From NCBI GenBank assembly GCA_930367205.1, contig OV884011.1, positions 47,443,754 to 47,507,753 of the forward strand: a stretch of 64,000 nucleotides of DNA, read 5' to 3'. The translations under genes and the position numbers were made by a program. The notes below the pieces were generated by a model. That model was not told the DNA's origin, did not search any database, and saw only the letters and a list, made by a program, of their open reading frames with translations. The stretch's first letter is position 1. Each line of letters begins with the position of its first letter. Positions 47,211 to 60,470 of this stretch are shown here, piece after piece. The DNA is from Acanthosoma haemorrhoidale (taxonomy: Eukaryota; Arthropoda; Insecta; Hemiptera; Acanthosomatidae).

Positions 47211-48242
47211 GTTTTGTATGTAACGCCATTCTTTCCACAAGATTGTTTTTTTTACAACGAAACGATCTTAGAACTTGTAACAGAGTGGAATAGAATATTT
47301 TAGGGCTGAATTTGCAATTTCTTAGGGCACAAGCACTGGAAATTTACGAGGATATTTTAGCAGCTTACTTATCTCTAGGTATTGTTTCTTCCCTTTCTAC
47401 GCCACCTATTTCGTTTATTAATATTTTTCAAAACAAATTTTAAATTATAAAATCACTAGTTTATGCTTAACGCTAATGGTTTTATTATAATATATGTCAT
47501 CCATTGAGTATACCAGAAATCCTTATAAAATAAATTTGACTTCCAAACTATATTTATTAATTTTTTAAAGCCTTTGAGATGAACTGCAAAAGATACTGGT
47601 CGTTAGATGGGAAGTGGTAATAGCGCTAGACTTGTCACCGGGAGGAATTCGGGGTCACTGGGCTGGAACGAAACGGAGGGACATCTAGAAAATCGGCTGC
47701 CCTTCCCGTGTTCGTCAAGTCTATATCGTATAAATGCTAAGCGCGTTAGGATTTTATCTGTTTAACGTTAACGTTTCTTTCTTAATTTTTAACACATTCT
47801 ACTAGTCAGGATTAGTTTTTTAATATGTGAGGTTTGTTATTTTACTAATTTTATTGAGGAATTATTATTCTAACCGTTTTATTTGATAAATAGTATCTCA
47901 TTACATTCAAAATTTATAGTATTTAGTCGTTTAAATTTATATAACACTTTTTAAACACAGAAATTTAGATACATCTTATTTCATTAATGTAATTATATAT
48001 AACTTGTTATATCGTCAATGGCTCCGTCACTATGAAGCTATGTTTTGCAATAGTGATTGTCAAACTCATTTAATTTGCATAAGGTATATTCCGAAACACT
48101 TTGAAATATGCTAATTTTTTGGGTGTTAGAACACGGAAAGCATCGAAAACATTAAGCCAACTCACAGATATTTGAAATTTCTAGTTACATCTCACATTTC
48201 AAATTGATGTAAACAAATTTTGTTTTTTGTTTCTAATCTAAT
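47211..48242. other. Gene-free AT-rich stretch
   Basis: No gene was seen. A block at about 47600-47720 is GC-richer and vaguely tRNA-like, but no arm closes convincingly. Confidence 0.4.
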
Positions 48243-50166
48243 GTTTTGGGTCCTGGGTGGCTTCGGATGGGGATAGGTCGGAGGAATTCGCTCTGCATCT
48301 TACCCATACTTTCACACCTCACCTTTCTCATCAAAGCCATAATCACAGCACAACTGTGGAAGATTTCCTCACTTCACCTATTCCTCTCTCTCTTCCACCA
48401 AAAGCCGTTAATCCCTCTGAGGTCAAATACCTTCTGAAAAACTTACCTTACCGAAAATCCCCTGAATATGATCTCCTTACTCCTCAAATTCTCAAACAAC
48501 TTCCTCCTAAAGCCATAATCTTCTTAACCTACATATATAATTGCATTATCCGAACGACGCACTTTTCTCTCCTCTGGAAACATTCCATTATTGTCCTATT
48601 CGCCAAACCCGGTAAACCACCCAATGAAGCCTCATCTTACCGTCCAATTAGCCTACTCACTATCCTCTCAAAAATATTTGAGAAACTCCTACTAAAACGT
48701 CTATTTCCAATTGTTGAATCCAAAAACCTTTCTCCCACACACCAGTTTGGTTTCCGCCAACGACATTCCACTGCTCAACAAGGCCTTCGCGTTGTTGATC
48801 ACATCTCCTCAGCCCTTGAAACCAAACAGTATTGCACTGCTGCCATTCTTGACATAGCTCAAGCTTTTGACAGGGTTTGGCACGCAGGTTTGCTCTACAA
48901 GCTCAAAAGACATTTACCACAGACCCTTTTCTTAATCCTACAGTCTACCTTTCAAACCGCTTCTTCCAAGTCCGCTGTGTTTTAGAATACTCTAACTACT
49001 ATCCCATAAATGCAGGAGTTCCACAGGGCAGTGTCCTAGGCCCCATCCTCTATAACCTATACACCACTGATGTCCCCTCTACTCCCAATACCTTCTTGGC
49101 CACATTTGCAGATGACACTGCAGTCTTGTCATCCCACCCAAACCCCGACATAGCATCCCATAACCTTCAAAAACACCTTGACGAGATCAAGTATTGGTGC
49201 AATCAATGGTGGATCAAAGTTAATGAAGCAAAATGCTCCCACATTACCTTCACACTTTGTCACAAGACTTGTCCACTAGTTTATTTTAATTCTATTCCTC
49301 TCCCTGTATCCGAGACAGTACGGTACTTAGGCTTGCATCTTGACAAACGACTGTCAATGGTGTGTAGTCGTCCATCTCGGCAAAAGGCACCCACAAACGA
49401 GACCAAAAAGACAACCAAACAGACGCTTTGGACAACTCTACAGACTACTTCAAAGGACATCCCATCTCTCAATAGAAAATAAACTACTAATCTACAAAGT
49501 TATACTTAAACCAATCTGGACATATGGAATAGAGCTATGGGGGACAGCAAAAAAGTCGAACATTAAGCGTATCCAATCCTTTCAATCAAAAGTCCTGAGA
49601 ACAATAGTAAATGCCCCTTATTATGTCAGCAACAAAACCCTTCATAACGACCTTAACATACCCTACATTCTAGAACTCATCCCTTCCAAGTTTATGAAAT
49701 TCCACAGTAGCCTTTCCAACCACCCTAATCCTGTAGCACAGTCATTAGAGTCCACTGCGCCACTCATCCCTATTATCCTCCTCGGAGACTGAAACGACAG
49801 TGGCCTCGTGACTATAAACGCTATGCTATAAACGCGTGACAGTGGGAGTCCTGGCAATGGCCAGTTTCTCCAATCATATCCTGACCGTCTGTGGCTCTCG
49901 CACTCTTGGTCAGCCTCCACTGGCTAGTATCCGGTGACGCGGCTGACGGAGGAGCGTGGGGGACTTCCCAAGACTCCACTTTCTCTTCGCATGTGGATTT
50001 GGGGGGTCTCTGGGCTGTCTGTAAATATCGTATGAATGAGCGAGTGAATGATGAACTGTAAATATGGTATGAATGAGAGCATTTATCTTAATTACTTATT
50101 GCCTTATAAAAGGCAGATTGTAATTATAGCACAATAAAGGAATTTAACTAAAAAAAAAAAAAAAAA
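48243..50166 (+). mobile_element. Family A Jockey-like retrotransposon, longest copy
   Basis: This is a 5'-truncated non-LTR element of about 1.92 kb, comprising most of the ORF2 reverse transcriptase, a 3' UTR, the terminal hairpin (50091-50124), AATAAAGG and an A-rich tail (50151-50166). The 7-bp string AATCTAA occurs just before it (48235-48241) and just after the tail (50165-50171) and may be the target duplication. It serves as reference for the other family A fragments here. Confidence 0.9.
48257..49792 (+). pseudogene. Reverse transcriptase (ORF2) of family A, two frameshifts
   Basis: Motifs run in order: LFAKPGKPPNEASSYRPISL, FGFRQRHST and ILDIAQAFDRVWH in the first frame; GVPQGSVLGPILYNLYT, FADDTAVLSS (49105-49116), WWIKVNEAKCSH and VRYLGLHLDKRL in the second; and a C-terminal thumb and tail with ENKLLIYKVILKPIWTYG and RIQSFQSKVLRT back in the first. 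Shifts fall near 48947 and 49362. The order and wording fit Jockey-clade reverse transcriptases. The catalytic DD pair is intact but the protein cannot be made in one piece. The endonuclease domain is missing through 5' truncation. Confidence 0.92.
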
Positions 50167-51937
50167 TCTAAAGTTTGCTAAACGGACCAATGTCTCTCCG
50201 TTACCACACTTCTAGTCATTGAATAATTATTAAAAGCCTTAAAATGTCTTTTTACCACACCATCTATCGTAGAAAGTGCTGACAAACCAAAAAAATGGGC
50301 TAAAGGATGGCCTAATATGGAAATGCCTACTACTGTTTATAAAAGTTATTCTTCTACAAAGGCACGCGATGGAATTTGCTAAGGGAGAAAAAAAAAAAAA
50401 GTCTGTACCTAGTTTTCGCTTTCTGGCGTCAGCGCAAAGCACTAGCTGCAGCATCCTAATGGAAAGCCAGGACTAAACCGACTTAGTGGAAGAGTAGGTA
50501 AATGGGGAATTCGGAAAGGGAGGATTGCAGGGGAAGAGGGGAAATGTAAAATTCCTCCCCACTAATGGCATGGTTCACCGAATGATGTATGGCTCAAGTT
50601 TATACAATCCCAAGTTGTGACCGCTTTTGGTGGTGTTGCGAAAGGGGAAAAAAAGAAGTTTGTTCTCAGCTAAGTGTTTTTTTGGTGATATATACCGTAT
50701 AATGAACTTCAAATATTAATTATACTTAGTTTTATTTAGGATTAAACTTTATATCCTCTGTGTACTTTAAATTATTGTCGAGCTCGACGGGAGACGTATC
50801 ACCTTTCAATATCTGTCTTCCTGTCTGTTAAATATTAAATGTGAATATCATTCAATCGATCTGAAGGCTTTATTTCATAACAACAAAAGAAAAAAGTGTT
50901 AAAAAAAGGCAAAAGTATATATAGGGGAAGTATAAAGAATTATTCTAGAAAAGAATGTTATAAGATACAACAATGAAGAATTTAATAGGTTTTTCTAGAA
51001 TGATCAAGGATTCAATAGTTTCTTCATCATATAGATAGGTAGACTCTCACTACCTTCCCGAATCCACCCGCCTCTTTTAGGCATCCCACTCCCTTCCTTA
51101 AGTATCCTTCTCATACTTCCTTCAAATGGGACTACTCTTAGTGAAAGGCACCCATAAGTCCAAAATAATTTTCCCACATCCTATTTTTATAAGTTTGAGA
51201 GCTATGGAAAAAAAAAAAAAAATTCATAATTTTATTTTACACTTTGAAAAGGCTATATGTATTCTGTGACTGAGATGGTTTAACCAAAAAAAGTTTTAAT
51301 ATCATGTTTAGTTTTGCATTGACTGTAAAATACATTTATGAGGTATTTTTGCTTATTTGATAAACGATAATCTCAATACCTCGTTCTTAAGGCCCTAGAC
51401 ATAGCTTTATTGAAGCGAACCAGGTGCTTAAGGCAACTTTTTACTTTTAACCAGGTGTGGGGTGAGTGTTTGGGGTAAGTTCAAATCTGTTTCTTTTTGC
51501 CACAGTGGCCGTAAACATTTCGTAATTTCGTTTATATATGTATATATTTAAAATAATATATTTCATAAAAGATTCATCGGTATCAAGGCAACTTGGTCTT
51601 TTGTTCAAATAGTTAGTTGCTTATTTGATGTGTTTTTACTGCATCGTCTACAAAATATAGCCTGAGAATTAATGCAAAGTAGCTACCAAGGAATTAATGA
51701 ATTAAACTAACTAAAAAAAAATAAGTAAAACATGTTTAAGGAAGACCGAAAAAAAATGTTTGGCCAGAATAAGGCCTCGTTACATTTTAATTAACAGTAA
51801 TTAAAAGTAGTTTTCACTTCTTCAGCAGAGCTTGAATTATTCAAGGGTGGGGCCTACCTCCTGGAAACTGAAGGCGAGGAGACTTTTCCAGGCTTACTTT
51901 CTTTAAATAAACTCTATGCAGTAATATAGCCGTCTTA
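50167..51937. other. Gene-free AT-rich stretch
   Basis: Nothing was recognised apart from poly(A) runs. The short frames around 50239-50476 overlap each other on both strands and lack any known motif. Confidence 0.45.
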
Positions 51938-53150
51938 CTCACAGACGAAAAGACGCAACTCCAGAACATTATGACTTCCTATCTAGCAGGCAGAACCTTT
52001 TTTGTGCGAATAGAAGCCGTCTTAACCACGAGAAGAGATTTCGTGGTCGGAGTTCCTCAAGGGTCGGTGCTGGGACCCCTACTCCTCAACATATACACTG
52101 CGCACATAGTAGGAGCATCATACTCCAATTGTGAGGTAGCGGCATATGCGGACGATATAGGGGTCTACAGCACCAGCCTCAACCCAGTGAAAGCTCTAAA
52201 GGCTGCAGAGGGAGCAAGTCAATTAATCACCGACAGGCTACGAGCTGTCCATATTCAGGTGAACCCGGCTAAAACTCAAGGGATCGTCTTCTCCTTCCAG
52301 CATGGAAAACGGAAGCGTCCAACCAGCTTCACCATAGACGGGACTGAATGCAAACTTTCCAACAGCATATGCTACCTGGGCATCAACCTAGGCAGACACA
52401 TGACGTTCTACACACACCTGCAAAAGAAGTTGAAAAGAGTACGTAGGACTTACTACTCTCTCCAGCATCATCTCATCACAAGCCCGGCTATATCCCTTCG
52501 GCTGAAACTGTTAATATATAAGAGCGTCCTGAGGCCAGCTCTACTGTTTGGGACACCACTCTTCCGATTCCTACACACTAGCACAATAACTCGACTCCAG
52601 AGCTTCCAGAACAAAATCCTGCGCACTCGCGCATATCCCTTTTCGTGATATGAAGGCTCCCGACATCCAAGAAAAGTTCGAAGTCCCCACCATCACCGAA
52701 GCCATCCAAAGAAGACACATCAAGTTCTTCGACTCGATGAAACATAGCCAAAACCCTCTATTCCGACCGAGACATGACACCCCCACCGCTACCGGCAAGA
52801 TCGCAACTCTCAAGATCTGGTAAAGCAGACCAAATGGTGGACATCATGGCGCTTGGCGCACCAACAACAAGCCTCTAACGGGCAGCTATCACTGCTATCC
52901 GACTAAATAAGACTACACTACATGCCTAGAGGGACTCTAGGCCCAGCCACCAGTGGACTCTCACCACTGTACCGCAACTATCAACCTCTACCGAGGCTTC
53001 CCACACTCCTTAATTCCCTCACACTACCTTCAAGCAGGTACTCCTAGTACAACGATGCGCTCAACCCAAATATCCCTTTTTTTTTCCCTCATCATGAATT
53101 TCTAACTAGAGAGCTTAGAAAAAAAAAATAATAAAATAAAATAAAGTTTG
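51938..53150 (+). mobile_element. Family B non-LTR retrotransposon, longer copy
   Basis: The coding part begins near 51938, a 3' UTR follows from about 52880 with the 8-bp hairpin at 52924-52942, and the copy ends in an A-rich tail of AAAATA-type units at about 53110-53150. It matches the shorter copy at 35304-36009 over the shared part. It is 5'-truncated inside the reverse transcriptase. No clear target duplication was found. Confidence 0.85.
51971..52870 (+). pseudogene. Reverse transcriptase (ORF2) of family B, frameshifted
   Basis: The frame 51971-52648 carries SYLAGRTFFVRIEA, GVPQGSVLGPLLLNIYTAH, AYADDIGVYS (catalytic DD at about 52145-52156), VNPAKTQGIVFSF and CYLGINLGRHM, then SLRLKLLIYKSVLRPALLFG. 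A deletion near 52632, where the 35.8 kb copy has extra bases, shifts the frame; the C-terminal part continues in another frame through FFDSMKHSQNPLF. It fits Jockey-type reverse transcriptases distinct from family A. Confidence 0.88.
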
Positions 53151-55039
53151 ATGGATCACACAATTTTGGTAATTTTTATGGCTGGGTTAATGTTTAATGA
53201 CTTTTTAATTTATATTCCGCCAAAATGCTTGCGCTTATAATGAGGTTTTCGGTATTGGCAATATTGGGCTTACGTAATTGGTTTTTTTCTAGTTACAATA
53301 AAGTTTTTCAAGGTAATCATATTTTCTGTAAAATATGCGTTTAAACAGTTCAAAACGATTAAACGATTTGTAGGACCACTACCCGATAGTTACTAACATA
53401 AAAAAGTTTCTAAAAACTATAGTGTGAAGTAGTGTAAATGATCTCCCATCCAATCAATGCCAGTCACGTTAAAATTGAACAAAGCATCAAAACAAATCAC
53501 AGGTGAATACAAGTATGATTGGAAACCTTTTTTGGCTGTTTATTAAGCATTCCTTTCCACTTAGTTGTTCGTTCAGTTTAATTTACAGCCTTGTTCCATT
53601 CCGTGCTCGGCTGAATAACTTCCTAATTGGGTCATAGAGAACTATTCGAAAACTAGACGCCTCGGCGCCGATATAGAGGGCGTCATACTCACTCACGGTG
53701 TTTGAGGCAAATTCGGCTCAAACAACGCTTTTAAACTTAGTTTTGTGAATTGTCTGATATTTGCTAGAGCTTCTGACAAACGATTCAAGTTCCTTCAGAT
53801 TATTATTGTAAAAGAACGATTGCCGACACAAAAGAGGGGGGATTTGACTGTTAGTAGCTATTAACCTATTTCTCCGAACGGAACAGTGACCAAGCATACT
53901 TCGTTTTATTTATCTCTATCCCTGAAAGTAACTTTTTCCTCAAACAAAAGTAGCTACAAGATGGACATTAGAAAAATAGTGAATATATTATATGCGCGAA
54001 AAACCAGGAGTTTAAATGCTTCAATAACTTAGGTACTGGGAAGAGAGAAATGTTAACAATTCGCCTAGAGCCGTCACATTATGAAAACAAAAATCATCGT
54101 TTTTTAAGATGATAAGCAATATTACAATTCCAGATCGATTGGATAATTATTAGGTACGCTTGAATGTAGAGTCTCTCCTTTCTAGCTCGGAAAAATAAAT
54201 ATTTTATATATTTATTCCAGTTTTTAACAAAATAAAAATAACCTCTTTTTTAACCTCGTTTCAGTGGCATCTTAAACAGTACTCAAAGTATAAATGGAAC
54301 ATACGTATATGATACTATAGCTTTAAATGCCGAGGGGTGCTTAAGAGAAACGAACAGGGACTTTTAGGGGCGAGAGAAATAAAAAACTTAATAAAAATAG
54401 TCTAATATAAACAGAGAACGTTTCTCGGTATCTGCAAAAAAAAATTAGATATCTGAAAAATCAAATCCTGTCATAGTTTACAGCCGCACCTACTCCTAAA
54501 TGTCTTCTTTGGAGTGTTTATGTTATATAAAAATTAACGTTATTGATGAAAACCAGAGGACAGACTGTTTATTTATATTTACTGTTCCGTAAATTTTAAA
54601 GTGGTTCCAACCAATTTATATAATAAGGGTAGTGTTTGAAAGATACATTTGATTATTTTTCTGAAACCAAATATAGGTTGCCCTAATATACAACAATATA
54701 CCCCGGCAAACACATAGCGGGATCTTAGGGCTTAAGGATTTAAACCAAAAGGTTTCCTATTATGAATAGCTAATATGAAAATATCCGACTATTTTTCGAG
54801 AGTGATACTTAACACATAAAAGAACAAGCCAAATAAGAGATAAGGTCACATGGGATAGAGTATTGAATACTAATGTTATAGGGATATAAAATACTGAACA
54901 GATAGATGGATATTTGCTAATAATTAACACAAGAAAATAAGATGTTAACAATAAAATTACTAATTAGAAACCAAGCTAATCACATTAAGGGCTACATTTC
55001 ACCAAATTATAATGAAGTGCGCTAAACCCTTGATGAGGC
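53151..55039. other. Gene-free stretch with one half of a repeat pair
   Basis: No gene was recognised. A GC-richer patch lies at 53640-53730. The segment 54737-54855 is a repeat shared with 58615-58735. Confidence 0.4.
54737..54855 (-). repeat. Diverged repeat with B-box-like end, copy 1
   Basis: It matches 58615-58735 in the same orientation. Read on the minus strand, both end in a B-box-like string (GGTTTAAATCC here), preceded by AATAGGAAA and an AT-rich 80-bp body. It may be the tail of a tRNA-derived SINE. Confidence 0.5.
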
Positions 55040-55420
55040 TATGTAAGGAAAAAGATCAATGCAGCAGAGATGCGGTTCCTGAGAAAGATACGAAGAAAGT
55101 CCAAGAGAGACTGCAATAGAAATACAGCCTCGGGGAGGGATGTACAATAACAAAACCAATTCGGAGAAGGGTTTGTCCAGAGAGAAAACGACTATCAACT
55201 AAACCTGTCGGATGACTTAAAGAAGGTGATTAAAGAGGCATCGAGAATGATGCAGTGAGGGAAGCCAATGCCATAAGGCAACAGATGAGCACACGCAGAG
55301 ATAAGTAGATGCACGGATGCTCTGGTTCTAAGCTGAGAGGCAGGTAGAGCAAGTGGACGAAGCTGAAGATATCTGATACGAAGATGGCTTAAAAAAAGCT
55401 AAAGTCATATTTATTTAGGT
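55040..55420 (+). pseudogene. C-terminal remnant of a non-LTR ORF2, RTE-like
   Basis: One frame at about 55050-55125 reads INAAEMRFLRKIRRKSKRDC, close to the A-x-E-M-x-F-L-R block that follows the reverse transcriptase in many RTE-like and related ORF2 proteins, including the RRD that follows. Downstream the frame is broken. It is GC-richer than its flanks. The call rests on one motif. Confidence 0.45.
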
Positions 55421-58400
55421 ATAGTATATTGGCATACACACATTAAATCGGAGTCAAGTTATTGCAGTAGTAAATATGTATAGCAATTTCCTTAGACCAG
55501 ACGGAATATATTCTACAGACCTGTACATATCTTCCCCGCATGGCTATAAAATCTGCTTAATTTTTTAATCTTGTTACCCCACAACTGATCCACCGTTTTC
55601 AATAGCTCCAATGAACATGAAATTATGATATAAACCTTTTGAGCTCACCTGGATTAACTTGCCATTTCACAAACCATCTACTTTTCTACCTTCAAAACTA
55701 TTTTCCTACTTTTTATTTCGTCTTAACCGACCATTATCTGATGAGCAGCACCTCACAATTAGAATGCATTAATCTTTAAAATTAGTTTTGATGCACTGAA
55801 CCTAACCTGTATTAATCACGCTGTTTTACTGTATCGGTTTTGATGATTGTTTTCCTGAGAGGAAGTAAGTCCTAGAATAAAGCTTATATTTTCGTACATT
55901 CATTACAAAAGAGCGGATACAGAAATCCTGGTCATATTATTTACCAGAGAACATTGTATGCAGTCGTCAATCACTATACATTCCAACTCCAAGGATTGTG
56001 TTATGTTAATTATTGATATCAAAAATAGGAGCGAAGCCAATATTCTGGTTTAAGTTTTAAGGTATTTGGTATTATTCAAAGGCATTTGAAATCAATGCTG
56101 AAGAGAGACGAAGCTTTACGTCTGCTGTGGTATATTAAAATATGTAACCGTTTTTGATTTTTACTTTCGATGAACATTTTTGTTAATCCTAATATAGTAA
56201 CTTTATTACTACTGTACCAATAAATAGTTGGGATAAATCAAAAACAATTGGAATGAATAATAACCAAATGTGACCATTTTAATATAGCTAGGAACATAAA
56301 TAGGAGACATGTATCCAGATTTTTTGGAACGAATTTCCATATTTATTTAAAACGTGGTCCATTTCAGCTAATTTCGATTGGCAGTTGTTAAGTAATTTAA
56401 TATACAGTTTACTCAGCTTAACATGTTTACTGCTCTAATTACTTGACTAAGTGTTTTTATAATTGATTTTTTTGTCATTTAGTCATTTGTGGAGGTCAGT
56501 AATAATGTCACATGCTGTGATGTAAAAATAATAGTTTTGAGGCGACTGATTTATGTTTTTGTATTTTACTTTTCATTTTCGATAATACCTAAATTTGGCG
56601 AAATGACGATCAAATAAATTAATTTGCTGGGGAGACCCAAGACATTTATTTTGAATATTTTTATTCAAATAAACTAATGAGTTTTAGTAGTCCTACTAAA
56701 TATTGAGTTAATTTACTTCCTTGGGGAAGAAGGATTCCTTAAAAGAAACCGGCAACGGAGTTAAAAAAAATAAATTTTATGATGAAATGTTAAATCAAAA
56801 ATGCTATGTTATATTTATATAAACAAGTTTGGCTTGAGTCATATTATCAATCCAACAAATGTTTAATTAGTTACGCTTCGCTTCAGAAGGGCGTGCAAAG
56901 TTTGAAAGGGCAAATTCATCATCTTTCAAAGGGTTTCGAGAAATGAACGGGGTTGTCACCCGAGGGTGACAAATATACCGGTTTGACATTTAACTGTAAA
57001 TTGTTCTTCTCACTGACGTATAATTACTAACTATTCACCAGAATTTTGACCATATACCCAGTTATGGTAAGTTATACGATACAAACCCAAATATTATAAA
57101 CTATGTGTAAATGGCTAGCCCTGAAATTAGTTATGAGAAGTATTAGGATAATTAGTTTTGGCTTTGACATTAGTCTGAATCAACAAAACCTGAAATATAC
57201 AAAGTCTGAAATATACTCATATCTTCGTAGCATAAGTATGCAAACACTAAAGAATAAAATGCCCCTGATAGTACTGGAAGCACCCTGGTTCACCAGGAGT
57301 TGCTATTGTATTTTAAAATGAAACATATCTTCGATAAATCAACAAATACCTTAAGATGAGATAATATGAATATCAGCCATTGAACTGGTAGTCTTTCAGC
57401 TAGGCCATCCTACTACCAGACCTATAATGTCATTCATTTATTTTTATATACTTCTTCGTTTATATTGTTCTTTGTATAACAGCTGTTACACCATTAATAA
57501 AGTTCAGGTTTTTTTGTTACAAGGACCCCCAAGACAGGCATAAACATATACATATACAGGTACCTTGGTTCAATAATAAACGTTATAAAAATACTACACT
57601 ATTTTTTTTTATCAATGACCTACAACTATAAATCACCCCAAACACTCATTAATGCTTACCTATAACTAAATATAAACCATATAAATAAATTCTTAGGGAC
57701 ATGAATAATTTTCATTATTGGATTAATACAAAAAATATACAAAATTAAACTTGTACTAAAGGTTCGATCATTGTCTTAAATCGACTTCCCAAAACATTAC
57801 AGATTTCTCGGGCGATGCAAAAACTCGCATAATGAGGCGTAATATAAGAGTACTCTCGCTGCGAAGTTGACCGTAACATAAACATGGGTACTGAACTGTA
57901 ACATTATATAATAAAGCAATGTTAACTTGTGAACATGCTTTACTCCATTATTGGTCTACAAGAATAATATAAAACTCTAAAAGTATATATAATATACAAG
58001 TGTATATGTAAAACTCTAACTTCCTAGTATTTAAAAAAAGTTTGAATCTTATAGAATTTTTTAAAATAGTTATCCTTCTATGGAACATCGAGTAGGAAAC
58101 CAAGCGTTAGGTAACCTCATCGATCAAGTACACATATTGATGTCAACGGCAACCACGACATTATTCAATAAGGGTGACCTGAATGTCGGTAATCAATTTA
58201 TTCCAGTACAAACACACACGAACAGATATTTACTATACTCACATGGCCCCAAGCTCTAATGAGTCGAAATCTGGATAATGTGGATAACGGAACACTGATA
58301 CAATTAACCATAAAGAGAAATTTCCAGGTAGGCTTACTTGTAAAAGCAAAAGATTCGTTTTTACACACTTCCTATTTTAAATTAATGTTTGTGTATTATA

Positions 58401-59454
58401 TCGACACAAAACAATTAACGTAATATACAGTTATTTTACCAAGAGTAATTCGGATTAATAATTAGGACATTGGGGTGTAATGTCATTACTTGTAATGGCA
58501 TTATTGATGGTAGTGTCCGGTCAAAATTTAAATTTTTTTAGATGTTATACACCGTTTTGTTTTAAATGTAAGGTTTGTAGGCCATTTATCGAAGTGTATT
58601 CGCTATCCACATAAGGATTTGAACCAAGAGATTTCCTATTAAGAATACATCTAGTATGATAATATCTGAATATTTTTCAAGTGTGATACTTAAAATGTAG
58701 AAGTGCAAGGCAAATAGAATATAAGGTAAACTAAGTGAATCAACGAAATGCAATTTGAACCAGGATTGGCAAAGGAAAAGAGACACTTGATGACTTTAAA
58801 TCGGCTTTAGGAGGTCTATTATATTGAAGAAGATGAACATTCTTGCTCCACTACTGATGGATCTCAACTTAACAATACATGATCTCTCCGTATATATTAT
58901 AAAACCTTAGAATGATCAGAAGAGCACACGATCCTTTCAAAATTAACTCAAAGCCGTTTATTGTAGACTTAAAAGTAAAAGTGACCAAGTCCATTTTTTT
59001 CAAACGGGAGGGGGGGTATTTGCGCTAAACTATTAAAAAAAGCACCGTTATTGAGAGGTAAACTGTCCCAGAAAAACATTTAACACCCCTAGTTTGATTT
59101 TAAATATTTCACCTCTTTAAATTTGTCATCCCCCTCCAGATTATTTAGAAGTAAAACTGACTAAATGGCACTTGACAGAATGGACTTGGTAACTTTTACT
59201 TTTAAGCCAACGTATACTTAACTAACGAATTGTCTTGCAAATCAATCATTACAATGGCATCTAACATACTCCGAAGTGGGTTAAAATATTTCAAACCAAA
59301 ACTTTTCCATCACACTTCATTACGATAACACAATGTAACCATTAACCGTTTCATGCTATGCACTTCTCCGAATCCGGTAATTATAAAGGAGTGAGATAAA
59401 GTACGCAGCTCTATCTGATTCACCTGTCACTGAAAATCACGTTTTAAACAAAAA
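55421..59454. other. Gene-free AT-rich stretch
   Basis: No exon or protein similarity was seen. A 9-bp perfect inverted repeat (TTGTCACCC, 2-nt loop) is at 56953-56972. The second copy of the 54.7 kb repeat is at 58615-58735. Confidence 0.45.
58615..58735 (-). repeat. Diverged repeat with B box, copy 2
   Basis: This is the partner of 54737-54855. On the minus strand it ends CTCTTGGTTCAAATCC, a good B-box match (GGTTCAAATCC). Hydrophobic minus-strand frames overlap both copies, but they differ in sequence and are not taken as genes. Confidence 0.55.
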
Positions 59455-60470
59455 AATATTGTATGCAGCTACATTAAAGAACAGATCGGTGAGGGTACGG
59501 GTGAGTGATTGCCTCTCTAACCCATTCCCTCTGAATTGAGGAGTTCCTCAAGGAGCGGTTCTGTCTTCGGTTCTTTTCAGTATGTACACATCTGAAATTG
59601 TCATGAAACTATAAGAAAGCTACTGTAATTGCTTTCACCGACGACATTGCGGTTTACAGCAGCAGCATGAGTGCACAAAGAGCTCTTACACACGCCGAGT
59701 CAGTTTGTAACGTTATCAGTGACAGACTGGACATGTTAAACATCAGTGTAAACGCCGGGAAGACCGACTGCGTAATCTTCTGGAATAAAGGGGAAACAAT
59801 CTTTGCCAAAATCATATAGCATAGGAAAGCAAGAGAACTCACCAGCTTTCTCAATGCACTATTTGGGGAAAAAATGGATAGGCATCTCCATTTCTCTACT
59901 CATTTTAGTAATAAAATAGAAAAAGTACGACAGAGGTCTTACCGGCTATCGCACTGGCTAACTTCACCCAACCTGTCGCTTTGTCTCAAACTAATGATAT
60001 TTAAATGTGTCCTCCGGCCAGCTCTGCTGTACGGTGCCCCGCTATTTACCCACTTGACTGATAATATAGCCAAACGTCTCAAACATTTCCAGAATGGGAT
60101 CATGCGAAAAGTGGTCCGACATACCTCTCTCGAGAGGTTGAAGAACGCTGACCTCCACCCGTTGCTTGCTGTGCCGTCGGTGGGTGAGTTCATCCACATT
60201 ATGTTTTTTGACTCGTTGCAGCACCTAACCAACCCAGTGTTTAACACTATGATCCCACCATCCCTCCCGCATCGATGGCAACAGACTGTCGGGGAAAAAT
60301 TAGGTAAGCATTAGTATGTAAGTTAGTTTTAAGTTTGATCAAAAAGGTGAGCCCCATCACCTTTATTAGTCAGTTAGTCCAGTCACGTATAATGTATATC
60401 ATTATACTTGTTTATTCATTATATAATTTTTATAAAGGTGCTATGAAAGAAAAAAAAAATGCCGCAACAA
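59455..60470 (+). mobile_element. Family C non-LTR retrotransposon fragment
   Basis: This is a third Jockey-like family, related to B at the protein level but clearly different in DNA. It spans the reverse transcriptase from the strand before GVPQG to the C terminus, then a 3' UTR with an 8-bp hairpin (AAAGGTGA/TCACCTTT, 60343-60364). The end lies around 60450-60470, near an A run. It is 5'-truncated. Confidence 0.75.
59474..60314 (+). pseudogene. Reverse transcriptase (ORF2) of family C, broken
   Basis: Fragments in order: NRSVRVRVSDCLSNPF, a stop, GVPQGAVLSSVLFSMYTSEI, FTDDIAVYSSS (about 59631-59660; Thr where A and B have Ala), DRLDMLNISVNAGKTDCVIF, then an open frame 59874-60314 with SLCLKLMIFKCVLRPALLYG, RLKHFQNGIMRKVV and FFDSLQHLTNPVF. 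Frameshifts and stops lie in the first half. The layout parallels family B (LRLKLLIYKSVLRPALLFG and FFDSMKHSQNPLF). Confidence 0.85.

Noticed and set aside
49281..49472. Minus-strand frame within the family A reverse transcriptase
   Set aside because: It is antisense to an identified reverse transcriptase segment.
52571..52813. Minus-strand frame within family B
   Set aside because: It is antisense to the family B C-terminal coding region; the matching plus-strand frame at 35598-35813 is the same shadow in the other copy.
54760..58786. Hydrophobic minus-strand frames at 54.8 and 58.6 kb as nuclear mitochondrial copies
   Set aside because: They looked mitochondrial-like in composition, but no mitochondrial protein or tRNA order could be matched. 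They overlap a diverged repeat and were left as that.
59939..60247. Minus-strand frames of 102 and 60 codons
   Set aside because: They are antisense to the family C reverse transcriptase frame.
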